Positions 34,982 through 46,123 of a stretch of 64,000 nucleotides of DNA are shown here, one piece after another. A model generated the notes under the pieces. The model was not told where the DNA came from, did not search any database, and worked only from the letters and a program-made list of their open reading frames with translations. How positions within the stretch are numbered: the stretch's first letter is position 1; each line of letters starts with the position of its first letter. This stretch comes from Veillonella criceti (GTDB taxonomy: Bacteria > Bacillota > Negativicutes > Veillonellales > Veillonellaceae), in contig NZ_UHIO01000001.1 of the NCBI RefSeq assembly GCF_900460315.1, positions 1,440,501 to 1,504,500 of the forward strand, read 5' to 3'. The position numbers and the translations under genes were made by a program.

Positions 34982-37900
34982 CTATTTATTAGGCACTGCT
35001 ACGGCCTCATGTAAGCGGAAGGAATAAATATATCGTTCCTTCACTGGTTTCTTAGTGAGCCGTTCTAACGCGTGGCTGTATATACGCAACTGTACTCCAT
35101 ACCGCTCAACAAGTTCTTCTGCGGAAGTAACTCTATCTGTCTTATAATCAACCAACACCCATTGATTATCTTCTAAAAAAGCTGTATCCACAATCCCTTG
35201 CAAAAAGAGTTTTTCTCTTGGTTCCACCTCTGGATATACTTCATGACCTTCAATAAGCATGCTAAACGGCCACTCTCGAGCCACTTGGGATGATGCTAGT
35301 AAGCGTTTACCCAACGCCGAGGTAAAAAAGCGATACAACGCACGTTCATTGAGTACTCGCCGTTCGTCGACAGTAAAATAGCCGTCTAATGTTAATCTAT
35401 CTAAAGCTTCACGCAAACTTTGTTGCGTATAAGCCTTCATTGGCAACCATTGCATGGCTTCATGCATTAATGTCCCCCACCGAGCTCCTGAGGTCACTTC
35501 TTCTTGATCCATCAGTGCTTGTGGTTTTACTTCGAAGAGGCCCAAATCAGTGATTTCCTCGCTAGACTTTGAGACTTGCTTATAACGCACATTAGCTTCT
35601 ACCATATGCGTGGCTTCTTCTTCTGGTTCAGCAAAACGCCGTTTCAACTCACTCACAGAAATCTTAGCGGCCCGTTGCACCGCCCCCATATACGGATACG
35701 CGAAATTAAAGCGGCCTATAATCTCATCCGCTAATGGTTCTGCCTGAATCGGTTCTAACCGCTCAACGGCTGCTAATAAGGCAGGTTCTTTTGCCACATG
35801 TTTTGGCGTACTATTATAGCGAGCCCCATCGTGCAAAGTAATGCTAAGTCGACATGTCTTATCAGGTAAATCCATAAGACCCACATCTTCTACTTCACTA
35901 TACACGCGAATCGGATTCCCTTCCAAATGACGACTTAAACTCATTATAAACCAGTCCAAATAGGAGTCAGCCCCCGTAATTAAAGACGTTGGTAACTTCT
36001 CTGAATTGGAAACAAGTGCTGGGCCAGCTTGTTTTTGACAAAGTCCTTTAAAATCCTTAACAAAGCCAGTAATAAAGAGTTTATCTCTAGCTCTCGTTAA
36101 TGCTACATACAAAATGCGTTCTTCTTCCGCTTTAGCAGCTAACCGTAACTGTTCCCGCATATGTAGCCAAGGCAAGGAAGCATATAAGACCCGATACTCC
36201 TCAAAATAGCCTTTAACCGCTACGCCACTATCGCCATGAAGTAACATAGGTGCCTGAATGTCTCGCAAATTAAACTTCTTTTGTGAAGACGCTAGAAATA
36301 CTACAGGAAATTCCAGACCTTTACTTTTGTGAATGCTCATAATACGCACTACATCATCCGCTTCACTAACGGTTTTACCAATCCCTAAGTCTTGACCCGC
36401 TTCTTGTAGACTTTCAAGGAAACGTAAAAAGCGGAAAATCCCTCGGAAGCTCCCCGCTTCATATTGCTTAGCTCGCTCATATAAAGCCATTACATTAGCG
36501 CGCCGCACAAGACCATTTGGCATAGCACTTACATAGTCTACATAATTCATTTCTTCGTAAATAGTCCACAATAAATCACTCACACTATGCTGCCGTGAAT
36601 AGGTACGCCATGCCTCTAAGCGTTCTACAAAACGGATAACGACATCATTATCCATAGCTGCCCCATAAGCTGGCAGAAGCGACCATAAAGATCCTTCACC
36701 ACTCATGCGCAAATGCCCTAGTTCATTAGCATCTAACCCAACAAATGGTGAACTTAACACCGCCGCCATAGGTAAATCTTGCTCTGGATTATCAATAACT
36801 TGCAACAACGCCAACAATAATTTGACTTCTAACGCACTAAAATAGCCACTATTTTCCTCAGCATAGGCAGGGATACCCGCTTGGCGTAAGGCTTCTACCA
36901 TACGTCCAGCCTTAGTTTTAACCGAACGCAATAAAATGACTACATCTCGCCACGCCATAGAACGATAGGTGCCATCAGGGTTTTGGACAACCTTTCCTTG
37001 TGCTTTTAACGCCTGTAGTTTCTCAATAATAAACGCTGTTTCCTTCTCATCATTTTCTAAATCAGCGTCATCCTCTTCATCACTGCTAAGGCCCTCACTA
37101 TTAGAATGACGGCCCTCAGCAGGCCCTGCTGACCACATAGACGTCTGCCCGTTAGTGGCTGTATCAGCTGTACCTCTATCCTCAGCAAAGGTTGATTTAT
37201 TTCCTTGTCCTACATCAATTAAATGTAGTTCTACAGGGCCACCTACCCAATTTGCTGGTGCCTCCGTCACAATGCGCCCTGGATTCAGTGCTTCTTCATC
37301 GCCATAAGTAAGCTCCGCCGCAGCCTCCGTCATAATTTGACGAAAGACAAAATTAGTAAAGGCTAAAATATTTTCATCCGATCTAAAGTTCTGTGATAAA
37401 TCAATGCGTCGTTCTACAGCCTCCACATCACGGCCAAAACGATGATATTTCTCCATAAATAGCAATGGATTGGCCATGCGGAAACGGTAAATACTCTGTT
37501 TCACATCCCCTACATAGAAGCGATTATCCTTACGAGATACTAAATTTACAATCGCTTCCTGCACACCGCTCGTATCTTGATATTCATCAACCATTACTTC
37601 TTTAAAGGTCTCTTGTAATTCAAGGGCCACTTCTGATGGAGCCCATGTACCATCCTCTTGTTTTGTCCGTAATAAAGCTAAACAAAGATGTTCCAAGTCT
37701 GAAAAATCTAACATACTCAGTTCTTTTTTAGCGGCTGCAAAGTCTACCATAAAGGCCAGCGTTAAATCAATTAATCCTTGCACATATGGTAGCATTTGCC
37801 CAATTTGCTCATTAAACTGTGCTTCAGTAATCACGAACGGCCCCGACTTCATAGCTTGTAAAGCCTCCTTATTCGCCGTCCCCAAAGCTTTTACTTGTGA

Positions 37901-38821
37901 AACTAAGCCATCACTCACGACACCAGCCTCTAACTCTTTTTTAAAGGAACGTGTATCAAAGGATTTAAACTTATGTTGACTAATAAGTGCTACCGCTTCG
38001 TGCATAGCATCCCATGTCTTAGCCTCTATTAAGGCACCCATAATATATTGCACCGAATCAGCCTGTTCCACCCATTTAGTAGGACCATCAGGTAAGCTTG
38101 TTAAAGATCGTAACGACTCATATCGTTCCGTAATCTCACCAATCAGCTGTTGTTGCTGTTTCCAAAAATATTGGCCCCAAATCGTATCTAACACAGGCTG
38201 GTTTAATGCCTCTTCATACTGTTTTTTAGACTGTATAAGCCAATCTTCCGGATCAGCTTGGGCTACGGCAAACCGCTGCAGTGACAAAATTTGTACCATA
38301 ATACTCTCATCAGAGCGGTCATTCCCAAACATATCAGCAATCTCAAACATATGATATAAATTCTCTTCATACGCTTTGCCCAATAACTTAGCTAACACAT
38401 CCGTTTTTAGTAACATTAACTCCCCTTCATTACCAATACGGTATGTAGGATCAATGTCTAACCGATAAAAATAACTACTAATGACCCATTGGCAAAAGGA
38501 GTGCAAGGTTGAAATATGCGCGGATGGTAACAAACTTAACTGCTCTTCTAACTTAGCATCACCAGTACTATTAAATACCTCTGCTAATTTAGCCCCAATA
38601 CGAGCGCTCATTTCCGCCGCGGCCGCTTTAGTAAATGTCACAACTAATAACTCTTGAATAGATAACGGTCTCTCTTTATCTTGTAATCGTTGAATAATTC
38701 GTTCTACCAATACAGCTGTTTTACCAGAACCAGCCGCCGCCGCTACAAGTAGCGTCTGTGAAGGGAGTGACCCTGGCCGTGGTGAATCAATCGCGTGTTG
38801 TTGATCGTCTGTCCACTTCAT
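34982..38821 (-). CDS. addA: AddA helicase-nuclease subunit
   Basis: 1279 residues. UvrD-type motifs: LLVAAAAGSGKTAVLVERI (~25-43), TFTKAAAAEMSARIG, motif II VDEYQDTSG, FRSDENIL, VRIMSIHKSKGLEFPVVFLA and ILYVALTRARDKL. The C-terminal RecB-like nuclease has GTLMHEAMQW and FLQGIVDTAFLEDNQWVLVDYKTDRV, with the D...DYK catalytic set. It works with AddB to resect double-strand breaks up to Chi and feed RecA. An acidic, low-complexity insert (around SSDEEDDADLENDEKE) lies in the middle. It overlaps the end of addB by 35 bases. Confidence 0.96.
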   Translation of the reverse strand: MKWTDDQQHAIDSPRPGSLPSQTLLVAAAAGSGKTAVLVERIIQRLQDKERPLSIQELLVVTFTKAAAAEMSARIGAKLAEVFNSTGDAKLEEQLSLLPSAHISTLHSFCQWVISSYFYRLDIDPTYRIGNEGELMLLKTDVLAKLLGKAYEENLYHMFEIADMFGNDRSDESIMVQILSLQRFAVAQADPEDWLIQSKKQYEEALNQPVLDTIWGQYFWKQQQQLIGEITERYESLRSLTSLPDGPTKWVEQADSVQYIMGALIEAKTWDAMHEAVALISQHKFKSFDTRSFKKELEAGVVSDGLVSQVKALGTANKEALQAMKSGPFVITEAQFNEQIGQMLPYVQGLIDLTLAFMVDFAAAKKELSMLDFSDLEHLCLALLRTKQEDGTWAPSEVALELQETFKEVMVDEYQDTSGVQEAIVNLVSRKDNRFYVGDVKQSIYRFRMANPLLFMEKYHRFGRDVEAVERRIDLSQNFRSDENILAFTNFVFRQIMTEAAAELTYGDEEALNPGRIVTEAPANWVGGPVELHLIDVGQGNKSTFAEDRGTADTATNGQTSMWSAGPAEGRHSNSEGLSSDEEDDADLENDEKETAFIIEKLQALKAQGKVVQNPDGTYRSMAWRDVVILLRSVKTKAGRMVEALRQAGIPAYAEENSGYFSALEVKLLLALLQVIDNPEQDLPMAAVLSSPFVGLDANELGHLRMSGEGSLWSLLPAYGAAMDNDVVIRFVERLEAWRTYSRQHSVSDLLWTIYEEMNYVDYVSAMPNGLVRRANVMALYERAKQYEAGSFRGIFRFLRFLESLQEAGQDLGIGKTVSEADDVVRIMSIHKSKGLEFPVVFLASSQKKFNLRDIQAPMLLHGDSGVAVKGYFEEYRVLYASLPWLHMREQLRLAAKAEEERILYVALTRARDKLFITGFVKDFKGLCQKQAGPALVSNSEKLPTSLITGADSYLDWFIMSLSRHLEGNPIRVYSEVEDVGLMDLPDKTCRLSITLHDGARYNSTPKHVAKEPALLAAVERLEPIQAEPLADEIIGRFNFAYPYMGAVQRAAKISVSELKRRFAEPEEEATHMVEANVRYKQVSKSSEEITDLGLFEVKPQALMDQEEVTSGARWGTLMHEAMQWLPMKAYTQQSLREALDRLTLDGYFTVDERRVLNERALYRFFTSALGKRLLASSQVAREWPFSMLIEGHEVYPEVEPREKLFLQGIVDTAFLEDNQWVLVDYKTDRVTSAEELVERYGVQLRIYSHALERLTKKPVKERYIYSFRLHEAVAVPNK

Positions 38822-41800
38822 AAACAGTCCCTCCTTCCGCCATGCGAGCTAAACATACATCTTCCGCCATGCCTTCTATATAGCGATAGGCATTACGGGT
38901 ATTTTCAAAACGACATAACGCACGATATTGACAATAATTACAAGGTATCTGGTGATTCATATTATAAGGACTAATAGGAAAATGACCTGCTAAAATATGT
39001 TGCCCTGCCTTGCTCATGACCTGCTCGGCATACTCTGTTAATATATTAAATTGCTCTGTCGTTTTTACTTTGTCTTTATCGGTACCATATACAGCCCCTG
39101 CTTTTGTCAAACGAACTGGCACATACGGGGTCGACTTACTCCCTACCGTCTCATCTATTTTAGTCAATAGTTCTGGATCATTTAAATAATAGCCCGCATT
39201 GCGTAAACTAGACTCCGTATTCAGTAGGGCGGCCGCACTTTCTTCGGTTAATACCTCACTTTTTGAAACGCGCGGATTTTTTACATATGTATATACTAAG
39301 GCAGCTGGCTTAATATTATCAGTCCGTTGCGCTCTTTCTAAAGCCAATAAATACGTAACCAATTGCAACTTCAAGCCATAATACACATCAGAGGCTTTTA
39401 CATTCGCACCACCTGACTTGTAATCAACCACCAACCCATACGTAATACCATCATACGTCCATTCATCAACACGGTCTAATTGACCTTGCAAACGAATATA
39501 GGTTTCACCACCAAGCGGGATTTGAACCGCTGGCCAACTGCTAGGGCCACCACCAAAGTTTTTCTCTAAATAACGTGTATTAAAGGCACTCTTACTCGAC
39601 CAATCACTGAGCCGGTGAACCGTGCGACGTAAGGTAGCCTCTAATCGCTGTTGCAACACCATTTCATAAATGTCGCCTTCTTCCCCTAACAGTAACTCCT
39701 TACTAACATCAGCCACTACTTGTTGACATAATTTTACTTCTTCCTCAGGTGCTACATCACGCCACTGCCGATTCTGTGCCAATAATTGCATCCCTAAAGC
39801 ACGCAAACTTTCGTGAAGAAAAATCCCTATTTCAGGAGCCCCAAATTGTTTCACCTTACGAGGCTCTAATTTCAAACCATACTTAGCATAAAAAGCAAAT
39901 GGACACCGCTGATAGCTTTCCAATCGCGTCACAGAACCACTCAGCGCCTCTTGACGGAATAACAATGCTTGCACAACAGTACGATCTACTAAAGGAACAT
40001 CATTACTATCAGTAACGCCACGGGTAGCAATGCGCAAAGCTTCTTTATACGGTCCCGTTAACCCCCAACTATATAAACTTCGCCAAAGAGGTAGCAAATC
40101 CTGACCTTGCGTTAAAGCGCCCATTTGTCCAGCTAATAAGGCTAGGCTTTGCATAGGCCGCCACAAATACTGCGAAACGACTGATTCAGGAATCGTTAAA
40201 GGCTCCCCTTGTGGGGCGCCACTATAGCCTAACTGTTGCCACCGTTTAATAGCCAGCGCACTCTCCATAGCCCCGCCTTCTTCATCAGCACCAGCATAGG
40301 AGATATGTAATTCTTCACGCCCTCGCGTACAGGCTAGATACAGAAGAAAATTTTCATTGAAAGCTCGTACTAAGGCCCCTTCGGCTAATGTAATACCCGT
40401 TGCTTTTAAATCCTGCCGTTCCTTATCATTTAAAAGGCCTTCATCCCCCATATGCTGTGGGAAAACTCCTTCATTGAGGCCCATCAAAAAGACGATATCA
40501 CTCTCATGAGTATAGCCACGCTCCACTGTCGTTACCATCACATGGTCCAAACTTGGTGGTACTAGAGAATACGATACTTCCTCCAAACCTTCTTGAATCA
40601 ATAATTCCATCTCAGCTACATTCATGAGATCTGGTAAATTAAGATTCATAATCTCATCAAAGAGTGCTATGACACGCTTATACATTTGCTCATGAGCCGC
40701 CATAGTTTCCGCTTCACCAGCTGCTTCCGCCGCATCACACCACTTTGCTAATTGTGCCGGAATCCCCACGGCTACCAACATATTAAATAACTGTTCACAC
40801 CATTCATAGCCAGTATGCTCCATTTTTGCAAATTCCCACAAAGGCTGTAAATGACTCATAATAAGTGCCCGCGTTTCATTAACTCGTAAACGCCTTGCTT
40901 CCTCAGAGTCTAGTTGTTCAACTGACGCTACAGGAGCGTCTTCATCATCTGTTGCAAAGTGGTTTTTACGCTTATATGGCCAATTTTCTTTAAGCCACAT
41001 AAAATCCCGTATACCAAATTCAAGACAATAATTCTCTAATTCATCAACGGCTTCACGACTCATCGGCCAAAAATCAGTTTTCAGTAGACGAAATAAAGCA
41101 TCATGATCAAAGCTTCGACGCACCACTTCTAATAAACTAACTAAAAATTCCCCCAAAGGGTGACTCACCATAGGTCGACGACGGTCTGAAAAATAAGGAA
41201 TCTCATAGCGTTTCAGTGCTTTCTCCAACACATCACCATAAGTTTCAGACTCACGAAGCATAATCGTAATATCTTTCCAGCGACGATTCGGTTCTGTCAT
41301 AGCCTTTAAAATTTGACGACATACAGCATCCGCTTCACGTTCACGATTGTAACCTGCCGTAATGGGAATTTGCTCGTTTGTCGAATTTCCTTTAAGTGGC
41401 GTATTAAAATAACACGATTCTAATTCTTGTAGAACCTTTGATTGAAAACGTTCATTCTGTGTAAATTGGCGAACCACCAATTGAGCGCCATAGGTTGTAT
41501 ACAAATCTTTATATACTGAATGGGGACGTCCAAAAATTCGCAACTTGTGCTCAGGCACTGTAAGTTTCGCTAACTCAGGGGGCAACGTAAGCGTAATAAT
41601 ACTCTCTTTAGCCAAATCAAATAAAGTATAAAGTAATTCCATTTGTAAGGGTGTAAACCAATGAAAGCCATCCACAATAACATGGGCGTTTTTCATAAGT
41701 GGGCTCGTAGGCAACACCGCCATCAACTCTTGTAAACGATCAGTAACAGATCCACAAGTCTCACCGACTAACGCTTCATAGGCTTCCATTAACTGCGCCA

Positions 41801-42272
41801 ACTCTTGCAATTTACGTTGTAGAATCATCGATTCTACTTGCTGCGCTCCTTGTTTTAAATCTTCCGCAGTTACCTGAAAAGAATTACATTCACTTAATAA
41901 CCTTTGTAACACATCGGCAAAATGAGGTTGCCGTGCTGCTTGTCCCAATAATTCTAAAGAACCACTTTGACGTTTCATAATAAGGCGTAGTAATAGCTTT
42001 TGACCTACATCAGACAATGTCGTTTCACGAACCTTACCTACCGACTGAAACACTTGATAGGCCAAGCGATTAAAACCCACTACACGAACCGTGGTAAAGC
42101 CTTCCTGTGGCATGAACTCTGCTAAACTTCGTTCCACTGTATACGTAGCTGGTTCTGGCACAATATATAAAATAGGCTCTCCAGGGCAGGTATTTATAAT
42201 CTCTTTGATTCGTTCAAAACAAGCCTGCGTCTTGCCTGTACCAGCCCGTCCTATAAAGGCGGAAATAGCCAT
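38787..42272 (-). CDS. addB: AddB helicase-nuclease subunit
   Basis: 1161 residues; the ATG at 42272 follows AAGGAGTG. Walker A GRAGTGKTQ lies near the N-terminus. The C-terminal nuclease contains YIRLQGQLDRVDEWTYDG...LVVDYKSGG. The four iron-sulfur cysteines are one in YQRCPFAFYAKYG and three in CNYCQYRALC near the C-terminus, as in Bacillus AddB. Normal family length. First gene of the addBA pair; the frame overlaps addA. Confidence 0.96.
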   Translation of the reverse strand: MAISAFIGRAGTGKTQACFERIKEIINTCPGEPILYIVPEPATYTVERSLAEFMPQEGFTTVRVVGFNRLAYQVFQSVGKVRETTLSDVGQKLLLRLIMKRQSGSLELLGQAARQPHFADVLQRLLSECNSFQVTAEDLKQGAQQVESMILQRKLQELAQLMEAYEALVGETCGSVTDRLQELMAVLPTSPLMKNAHVIVDGFHWFTPLQMELLYTLFDLAKESIITLTLPPELAKLTVPEHKLRIFGRPHSVYKDLYTTYGAQLVVRQFTQNERFQSKVLQELESCYFNTPLKGNSTNEQIPITAGYNREREADAVCRQILKAMTEPNRRWKDITIMLRESETYGDVLEKALKRYEIPYFSDRRRPMVSHPLGEFLVSLLEVVRRSFDHDALFRLLKTDFWPMSREAVDELENYCLEFGIRDFMWLKENWPYKRKNHFATDDEDAPVASVEQLDSEEARRLRVNETRALIMSHLQPLWEFAKMEHTGYEWCEQLFNMLVAVGIPAQLAKWCDAAEAAGEAETMAAHEQMYKRVIALFDEIMNLNLPDLMNVAEMELLIQEGLEEVSYSLVPPSLDHVMVTTVERGYTHESDIVFLMGLNEGVFPQHMGDEGLLNDKERQDLKATGITLAEGALVRAFNENFLLYLACTRGREELHISYAGADEEGGAMESALAIKRWQQLGYSGAPQGEPLTIPESVVSQYLWRPMQSLALLAGQMGALTQGQDLLPLWRSLYSWGLTGPYKEALRIATRGVTDSNDVPLVDRTVVQALLFRQEALSGSVTRLESYQRCPFAFYAKYGLKLEPRKVKQFGAPEIGIFLHESLRALGMQLLAQNRQWRDVAPEEEVKLCQQVVADVSKELLLGEEGDIYEMVLQQRLEATLRRTVHRLSDWSSKSAFNTRYLEKNFGGGPSSWPAVQIPLGGETYIRLQGQLDRVDEWTYDGITYGLVVDYKSGGANVKASDVYYGLKLQLVTYLLALERAQRTDNIKPAALVYTYVKNPRVSKSEVLTEESAAALLNTESSLRNAGYYLNDPELLTKIDETVGSKSTPYVPVRLTKAGAVYGTDKDKVKTTEQFNILTEYAEQVMSKAGQHILAGHFPISPYNMNHQIPCNYCQYRALCRFENTRNAYRYIEGMAEDVCLARMAEGGTVYEVDRRSTTRD

Positions 42273-42393
42273 GGTTACACTCCTTTCCATACTGTTGAAA
42301 CATCCATTAACTCTCTATTCACGTACTCTTAGCTTACGTTTCTTATACTCATTCAATATATATGCTTGTATTTATTCTATCACAAAACAAAGC

Positions 42394-42441
42394 AAGGAAC
42401 TGTACGGAAATTTGCAATTGCTCAGTTCCATACAGTTCCTT
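42394..42441 (-). terminator. Terminator after the pyruvate:ferredoxin oxidoreductase gene
   Basis: AAGGAACTGTA pairs with TACAGTTCCTT, with inner CGGAA/TTCCA. On the minus strand the stem is followed by GCTTTGTTTTG. It separates the oxidoreductase gene from addB. Confidence 0.7.
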
Positions 42442-42465
42442 ATGAGGCTTTATATGAGGCTTTAT

Positions 42466-45400
42466 TTACATAGTATGTTTACCTAGTTCTTGTTCAAAGC
42501 CCGCTTGCAAGCGAACATAGGAAGCTCTACGTTCTTTTGCATCTTGCTCTGTTTTTTCAAATAATTCTTCAGCAATTTCAGGGAACGATTGTTGTAACGA
42601 TGCATATCGTACTTCACCCATAAGGAAATCGCGGAAGCTTTCGGTTGGCTCTTTAGAATCTAAACTAAATGGATTTTTACCAGTACCGCGTAACGCTGGA
42701 TTATACCGATATAAATCCCAATAACCAGCTGCTACAGCGCGACGTGCTTCTTCTTGCGTTGTCCCCATACCGCTCTTAATACCATGATTAATACAAGGCG
42801 CATACGCAATAATGAGCGATGGCCCGGGATACGCCTCTGCTTCTGTTACCGCTTTAAGAAGTTGATTTTTATCAGCCCCCATAGCCACTTGAGCTACATA
42901 CACATAGCCATAAGACATAGCAATCATGCCAAGGTCTTTTTTCTTCGTCCGTTTACCGCTAGCAGCAAACTTAGCTACCGCTGCCGTGTGTGTCGCTTTT
43001 GAGGACTGACCACCTGTATTAGAATATACTTCTGTATCAAAGACTAAAATATTTACATCATCACCAGATGCTAAGACATGATCTAGACCACCAAAGCCAA
43101 TATCATAGGCCCAACCATCACCGCCAAAAATCCATTGTGACCGTTTAGGTAAATATTGCTTTTCTTCAAGAATGGCCTTCATTGCTTCTGTTGGGGCAAC
43201 TTCTTTTTCTAGTAACTGAATCACTAAATCAGAACGGTTACGAGTGCCTTCACCTTGGTCACGATAAGTTAACCATTGAGTCAGTGCTTCCTTGAGTGGC
43301 TCTTGTTCCTTCGTCGTGCATTCTGAAATTGCTTGTTCTACATATTGACTCAATTGTTCACGAATCTTAGTGGTACCAATGCGCATACCATAGCCATACT
43401 CTGCATTATCTTCAAAGAGTGAGTTACCCCAAGTTGGCCCATGACCAGCTTGATTTGTCGTATATGATGAAGTTGGCATAGAACCGCCCCAAATGGAAGA
43501 ACAGCCTGCTGCATTAGCGATCATCATACGGTCGCCAAATAGTTGCGTTACAAGCTTAGCATACGGCGTTTCACCACAACCTGCACACGCACCAGAGAAT
43601 TCAAGTAATGGCGTTTCAAATTGACTTCCTTTGACTGTATTTGTCTTCATAGGATTTGGTTTAACTGGTAAAGCCACTCCATATTGCCAAGCCTCTGCCA
43701 AATGTAATTCGTCATCAATAGGGCTCATAGTAATGGCTTTTCCTTTAGGCGCTGGACAAATATTAACGCAATTACCACAACCTAAACAATCTAATGGTGA
43801 TACAGCAATCCGGAACTGTAAATCATTTGTTCCCAATGCAGGAATCGTTTCAAACCCAGTGGGTGCTGCTGCAACTTCTTCAGCGGTTGCTAATATGGGG
43901 CGAATCGTAGCATGCGGACATACAAATGCACATTGATTACATTGAATACAATTTTCTTTATGCCAATGTGGTACCGCTAGCGCAACACCACGTTTTTCAT
44001 AAGCAGCCGTACCATTTGGTAAAGTCCCATCTTCATAACCTAAGAACGTACTAACTGGTAAGCCATACCCTTGTTGCGCATTAATTGGCTTACAAATAGC
44101 GTGTACATATTCTGGCACCTCTGTCGCTATTGGTACGGCTGTATCAACTGCGTTAGCCCAATCGGCTGGTACTTCCACTGGTACAATGGCACTAACCCCT
44201 TTATCAATGGCCAATGTATTCATGTCGATAACTTTTTGCCCCTTTTTACCATATGTGGCAATCACGGAGTCTTTCAAATGCTGTACCGCTTCTTCAATAG
44301 GAATAATATTAGCTAGTTTAAAAAATGCCGCCTGACAAATCATATTAATACGACCGCCAAGACCAATATCTTGTGCAATTTGAGCCGCATTAATGATATA
44401 AAATTTTAAATGTTTACTAGCAATTGTTCGGCGCATAGACGCTGGTAGTTTTTCGGCTAATTCTTCAATGCTCCAGGTACAGTTGAGTAAGAACGTACCG
44501 CCCTCTTCAATACCTTGTAAAATATCGTATTCATTCACATAGGCTTGGCGATGACAAGCTACAAAGGTAGGGCGCGTTACTAAATATGGTTTATTAATGG
44601 GCTGTTTACCAAAGCGCAAATGCGACATGGTAACGCCACCAGACTTTTTAGAATCATAGTCAAAATACGCTTGCGCATACATATCTGTATGATCCCCGAT
44701 AATCTTTATAGCTGTCTTATTAGCCCCTACCGTGCCATCAGAGCCAAAACCCCAGAATTTACACGCTGTAATATGAGAAGCATCAATCCATACATTATCT
44801 GGACGAGGTAAGGATAAACCGGTTACATCATCCACAATACCAATCGTAAATTCAGCCTTAGGTTCGGTAGCCTCTAAATTATCAAAGGTAGCTACCATAT
44901 CAGCTGGAATCACATCACGGGAACCTAGACCATAACGACCACCCACTACAAGGACATCTAATTTAGCTCTTGCAATAGCGGCCTGTACATCGAGGAATAA
45001 TGGTTCACCCATAGAACCAGGTTCTTTAGTACGATCGAGCACAGCAATTCGTTTCACTGTCTTAGGCAACGCTTCAATAAAACGGTCCATAGCAAATGGT
45101 CTAAATAGATGTACATTAAGCGCTCCAACCTTGCGACCTTGAGCCATTAAATAATCTACTGTTTCATTAGCCACTTGAGCGCCAGCACCCATAACAACGA
45201 CTACGTCGGTTGCATCAGGCGCACCCACATAATTAAATAAATGATATTCACGGCCTGTCAATTTACTGATTTCAGCCATATAGTCTTCCACAATTTGAGG
45301 AATATTCAAATAAAACGAATTAGAAGCTTCCCGATGTGTAAAATAAACGTCTGGATTTTCAGCCGTACCGCGCGTAACCGGTGTATCTGGATTCATAGCC

Positions 45401-46014
45401 CGTTTGCGAAACGCCATAACGGCCTCTTGATCCACTAATGGTGCCAACTCTTCATAGTCTAACATTTCAATCTTTTGAATTTCATGAGATGTTCTAAATC
45501 CATCAAAGAAGTTAATAAACGGAACGCGTCCTTTAATAGCCGCTAAATGGGCTACTGCACTTAAATCCATAACTTCTTGTACCGATGATTCAGCTAGCAT
45601 AGCACAACCAGTAGCCCGCACTGCCATCACATCTTGATGATCCCCAAAGATAGATAAGGCATGCGTAGCCAAGGCTCTTGAAGCAACTTGGAATACCCCT
45701 GGTAATAATTCACCAGCCACTTTATACAAATTAGGAATCATCAATAATAGACCTTGGGCCGATGTAAAAGTCGTTGTCAAAGCACCGGTTTGTAATGAAC
45801 CATGTACAGCTCCAGCGGCGCCCGCTTCTGACTGCATTTCAACAACTTTAACAGGATGTCCAAAAATGTTTTTACGCCCATTAGCGGACCATTCATCCAC
45901 AAATTCTGGCATAGGGGACGAAGGGGTAATCGGATAAATCGCTGCCACCTCCGTAAAGCCATAGGACACATGTGCTGCGGCCTGATTGCCGTCCATCGTC
46001 TTCATTTTACGCAT
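42466..46014 (-). CDS. nifJ: Pyruvate:ferredoxin (flavodoxin) oxidoreductase
   Basis: 1182 residues, the full single-chain form. N-terminal pyruvate-binding domain with AAIYPITPSSPMPEFVDEW. A two-cluster ferredoxin domain has CIQCNQCAFVCPHA and CLGCGNCVNICPAPKG (~690-770). The proximal cluster lies in SGACAGCGETPYAKL, and the thiamine pyrophosphate site in GGDGWAYDIGFGG...VLVFDTEVYSNTGGQSSKAT-like residues. It oxidises pyruvate to acetyl-CoA and CO2 and reduces ferredoxin, the central step of lactate/pyruvate fermentation in an anaerobe. Start at a good GGAGG. Single-gene unit with its own terminator. Confidence 0.97.
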   Translation of the reverse strand: MRKMKTMDGNQAAAHVSYGFTEVAAIYPITPSSPMPEFVDEWSANGRKNIFGHPVKVVEMQSEAGAAGAVHGSLQTGALTTTFTSAQGLLLMIPNLYKVAGELLPGVFQVASRALATHALSIFGDHQDVMAVRATGCAMLAESSVQEVMDLSAVAHLAAIKGRVPFINFFDGFRTSHEIQKIEMLDYEELAPLVDQEAVMAFRKRAMNPDTPVTRGTAENPDVYFTHREASNSFYLNIPQIVEDYMAEISKLTGREYHLFNYVGAPDATDVVVVMGAGAQVANETVDYLMAQGRKVGALNVHLFRPFAMDRFIEALPKTVKRIAVLDRTKEPGSMGEPLFLDVQAAIARAKLDVLVVGGRYGLGSRDVIPADMVATFDNLEATEPKAEFTIGIVDDVTGLSLPRPDNVWIDASHITACKFWGFGSDGTVGANKTAIKIIGDHTDMYAQAYFDYDSKKSGGVTMSHLRFGKQPINKPYLVTRPTFVACHRQAYVNEYDILQGIEEGGTFLLNCTWSIEELAEKLPASMRRTIASKHLKFYIINAAQIAQDIGLGGRINMICQAAFFKLANIIPIEEAVQHLKDSVIATYGKKGQKVIDMNTLAIDKGVSAIVPVEVPADWANAVDTAVPIATEVPEYVHAICKPINAQQGYGLPVSTFLGYEDGTLPNGTAAYEKRGVALAVPHWHKENCIQCNQCAFVCPHATIRPILATAEEVAAAPTGFETIPALGTNDLQFRIAVSPLDCLGCGNCVNICPAPKGKAITMSPIDDELHLAEAWQYGVALPVKPNPMKTNTVKGSQFETPLLEFSGACAGCGETPYAKLVTQLFGDRMMIANAAGCSSIWGGSMPTSSYTTNQAGHGPTWGNSLFEDNAEYGYGMRIGTTKIREQLSQYVEQAISECTTKEQEPLKEALTQWLTYRDQGEGTRNRSDLVIQLLEKEVAPTEAMKAILEEKQYLPKRSQWIFGGDGWAYDIGFGGLDHVLASGDDVNILVFDTEVYSNTGGQSSKATHTAAVAKFAASGKRTKKKDLGMIAMSYGYVYVAQVAMGADKNQLLKAVTEAEAYPGPSLIIAYAPCINHGIKSGMGTTQEEARRAVAAGYWDLYRYNPALRGTGKNPFSLDSKEPTESFRDFLMGEVRYASLQQSFPEIAEELFEKTEQDAKERRASYVRLQAGFEQELGKHTM

Positions 46015-46123
46015 AGTAAAGCCTCCTAAGTATATACTTATATAAAATATGAATTTAATAAATAAAAAGCAATAACATCATACGATAAAATAAATTAACA
46101 AAAATAAGCTATTTCTCAAATCA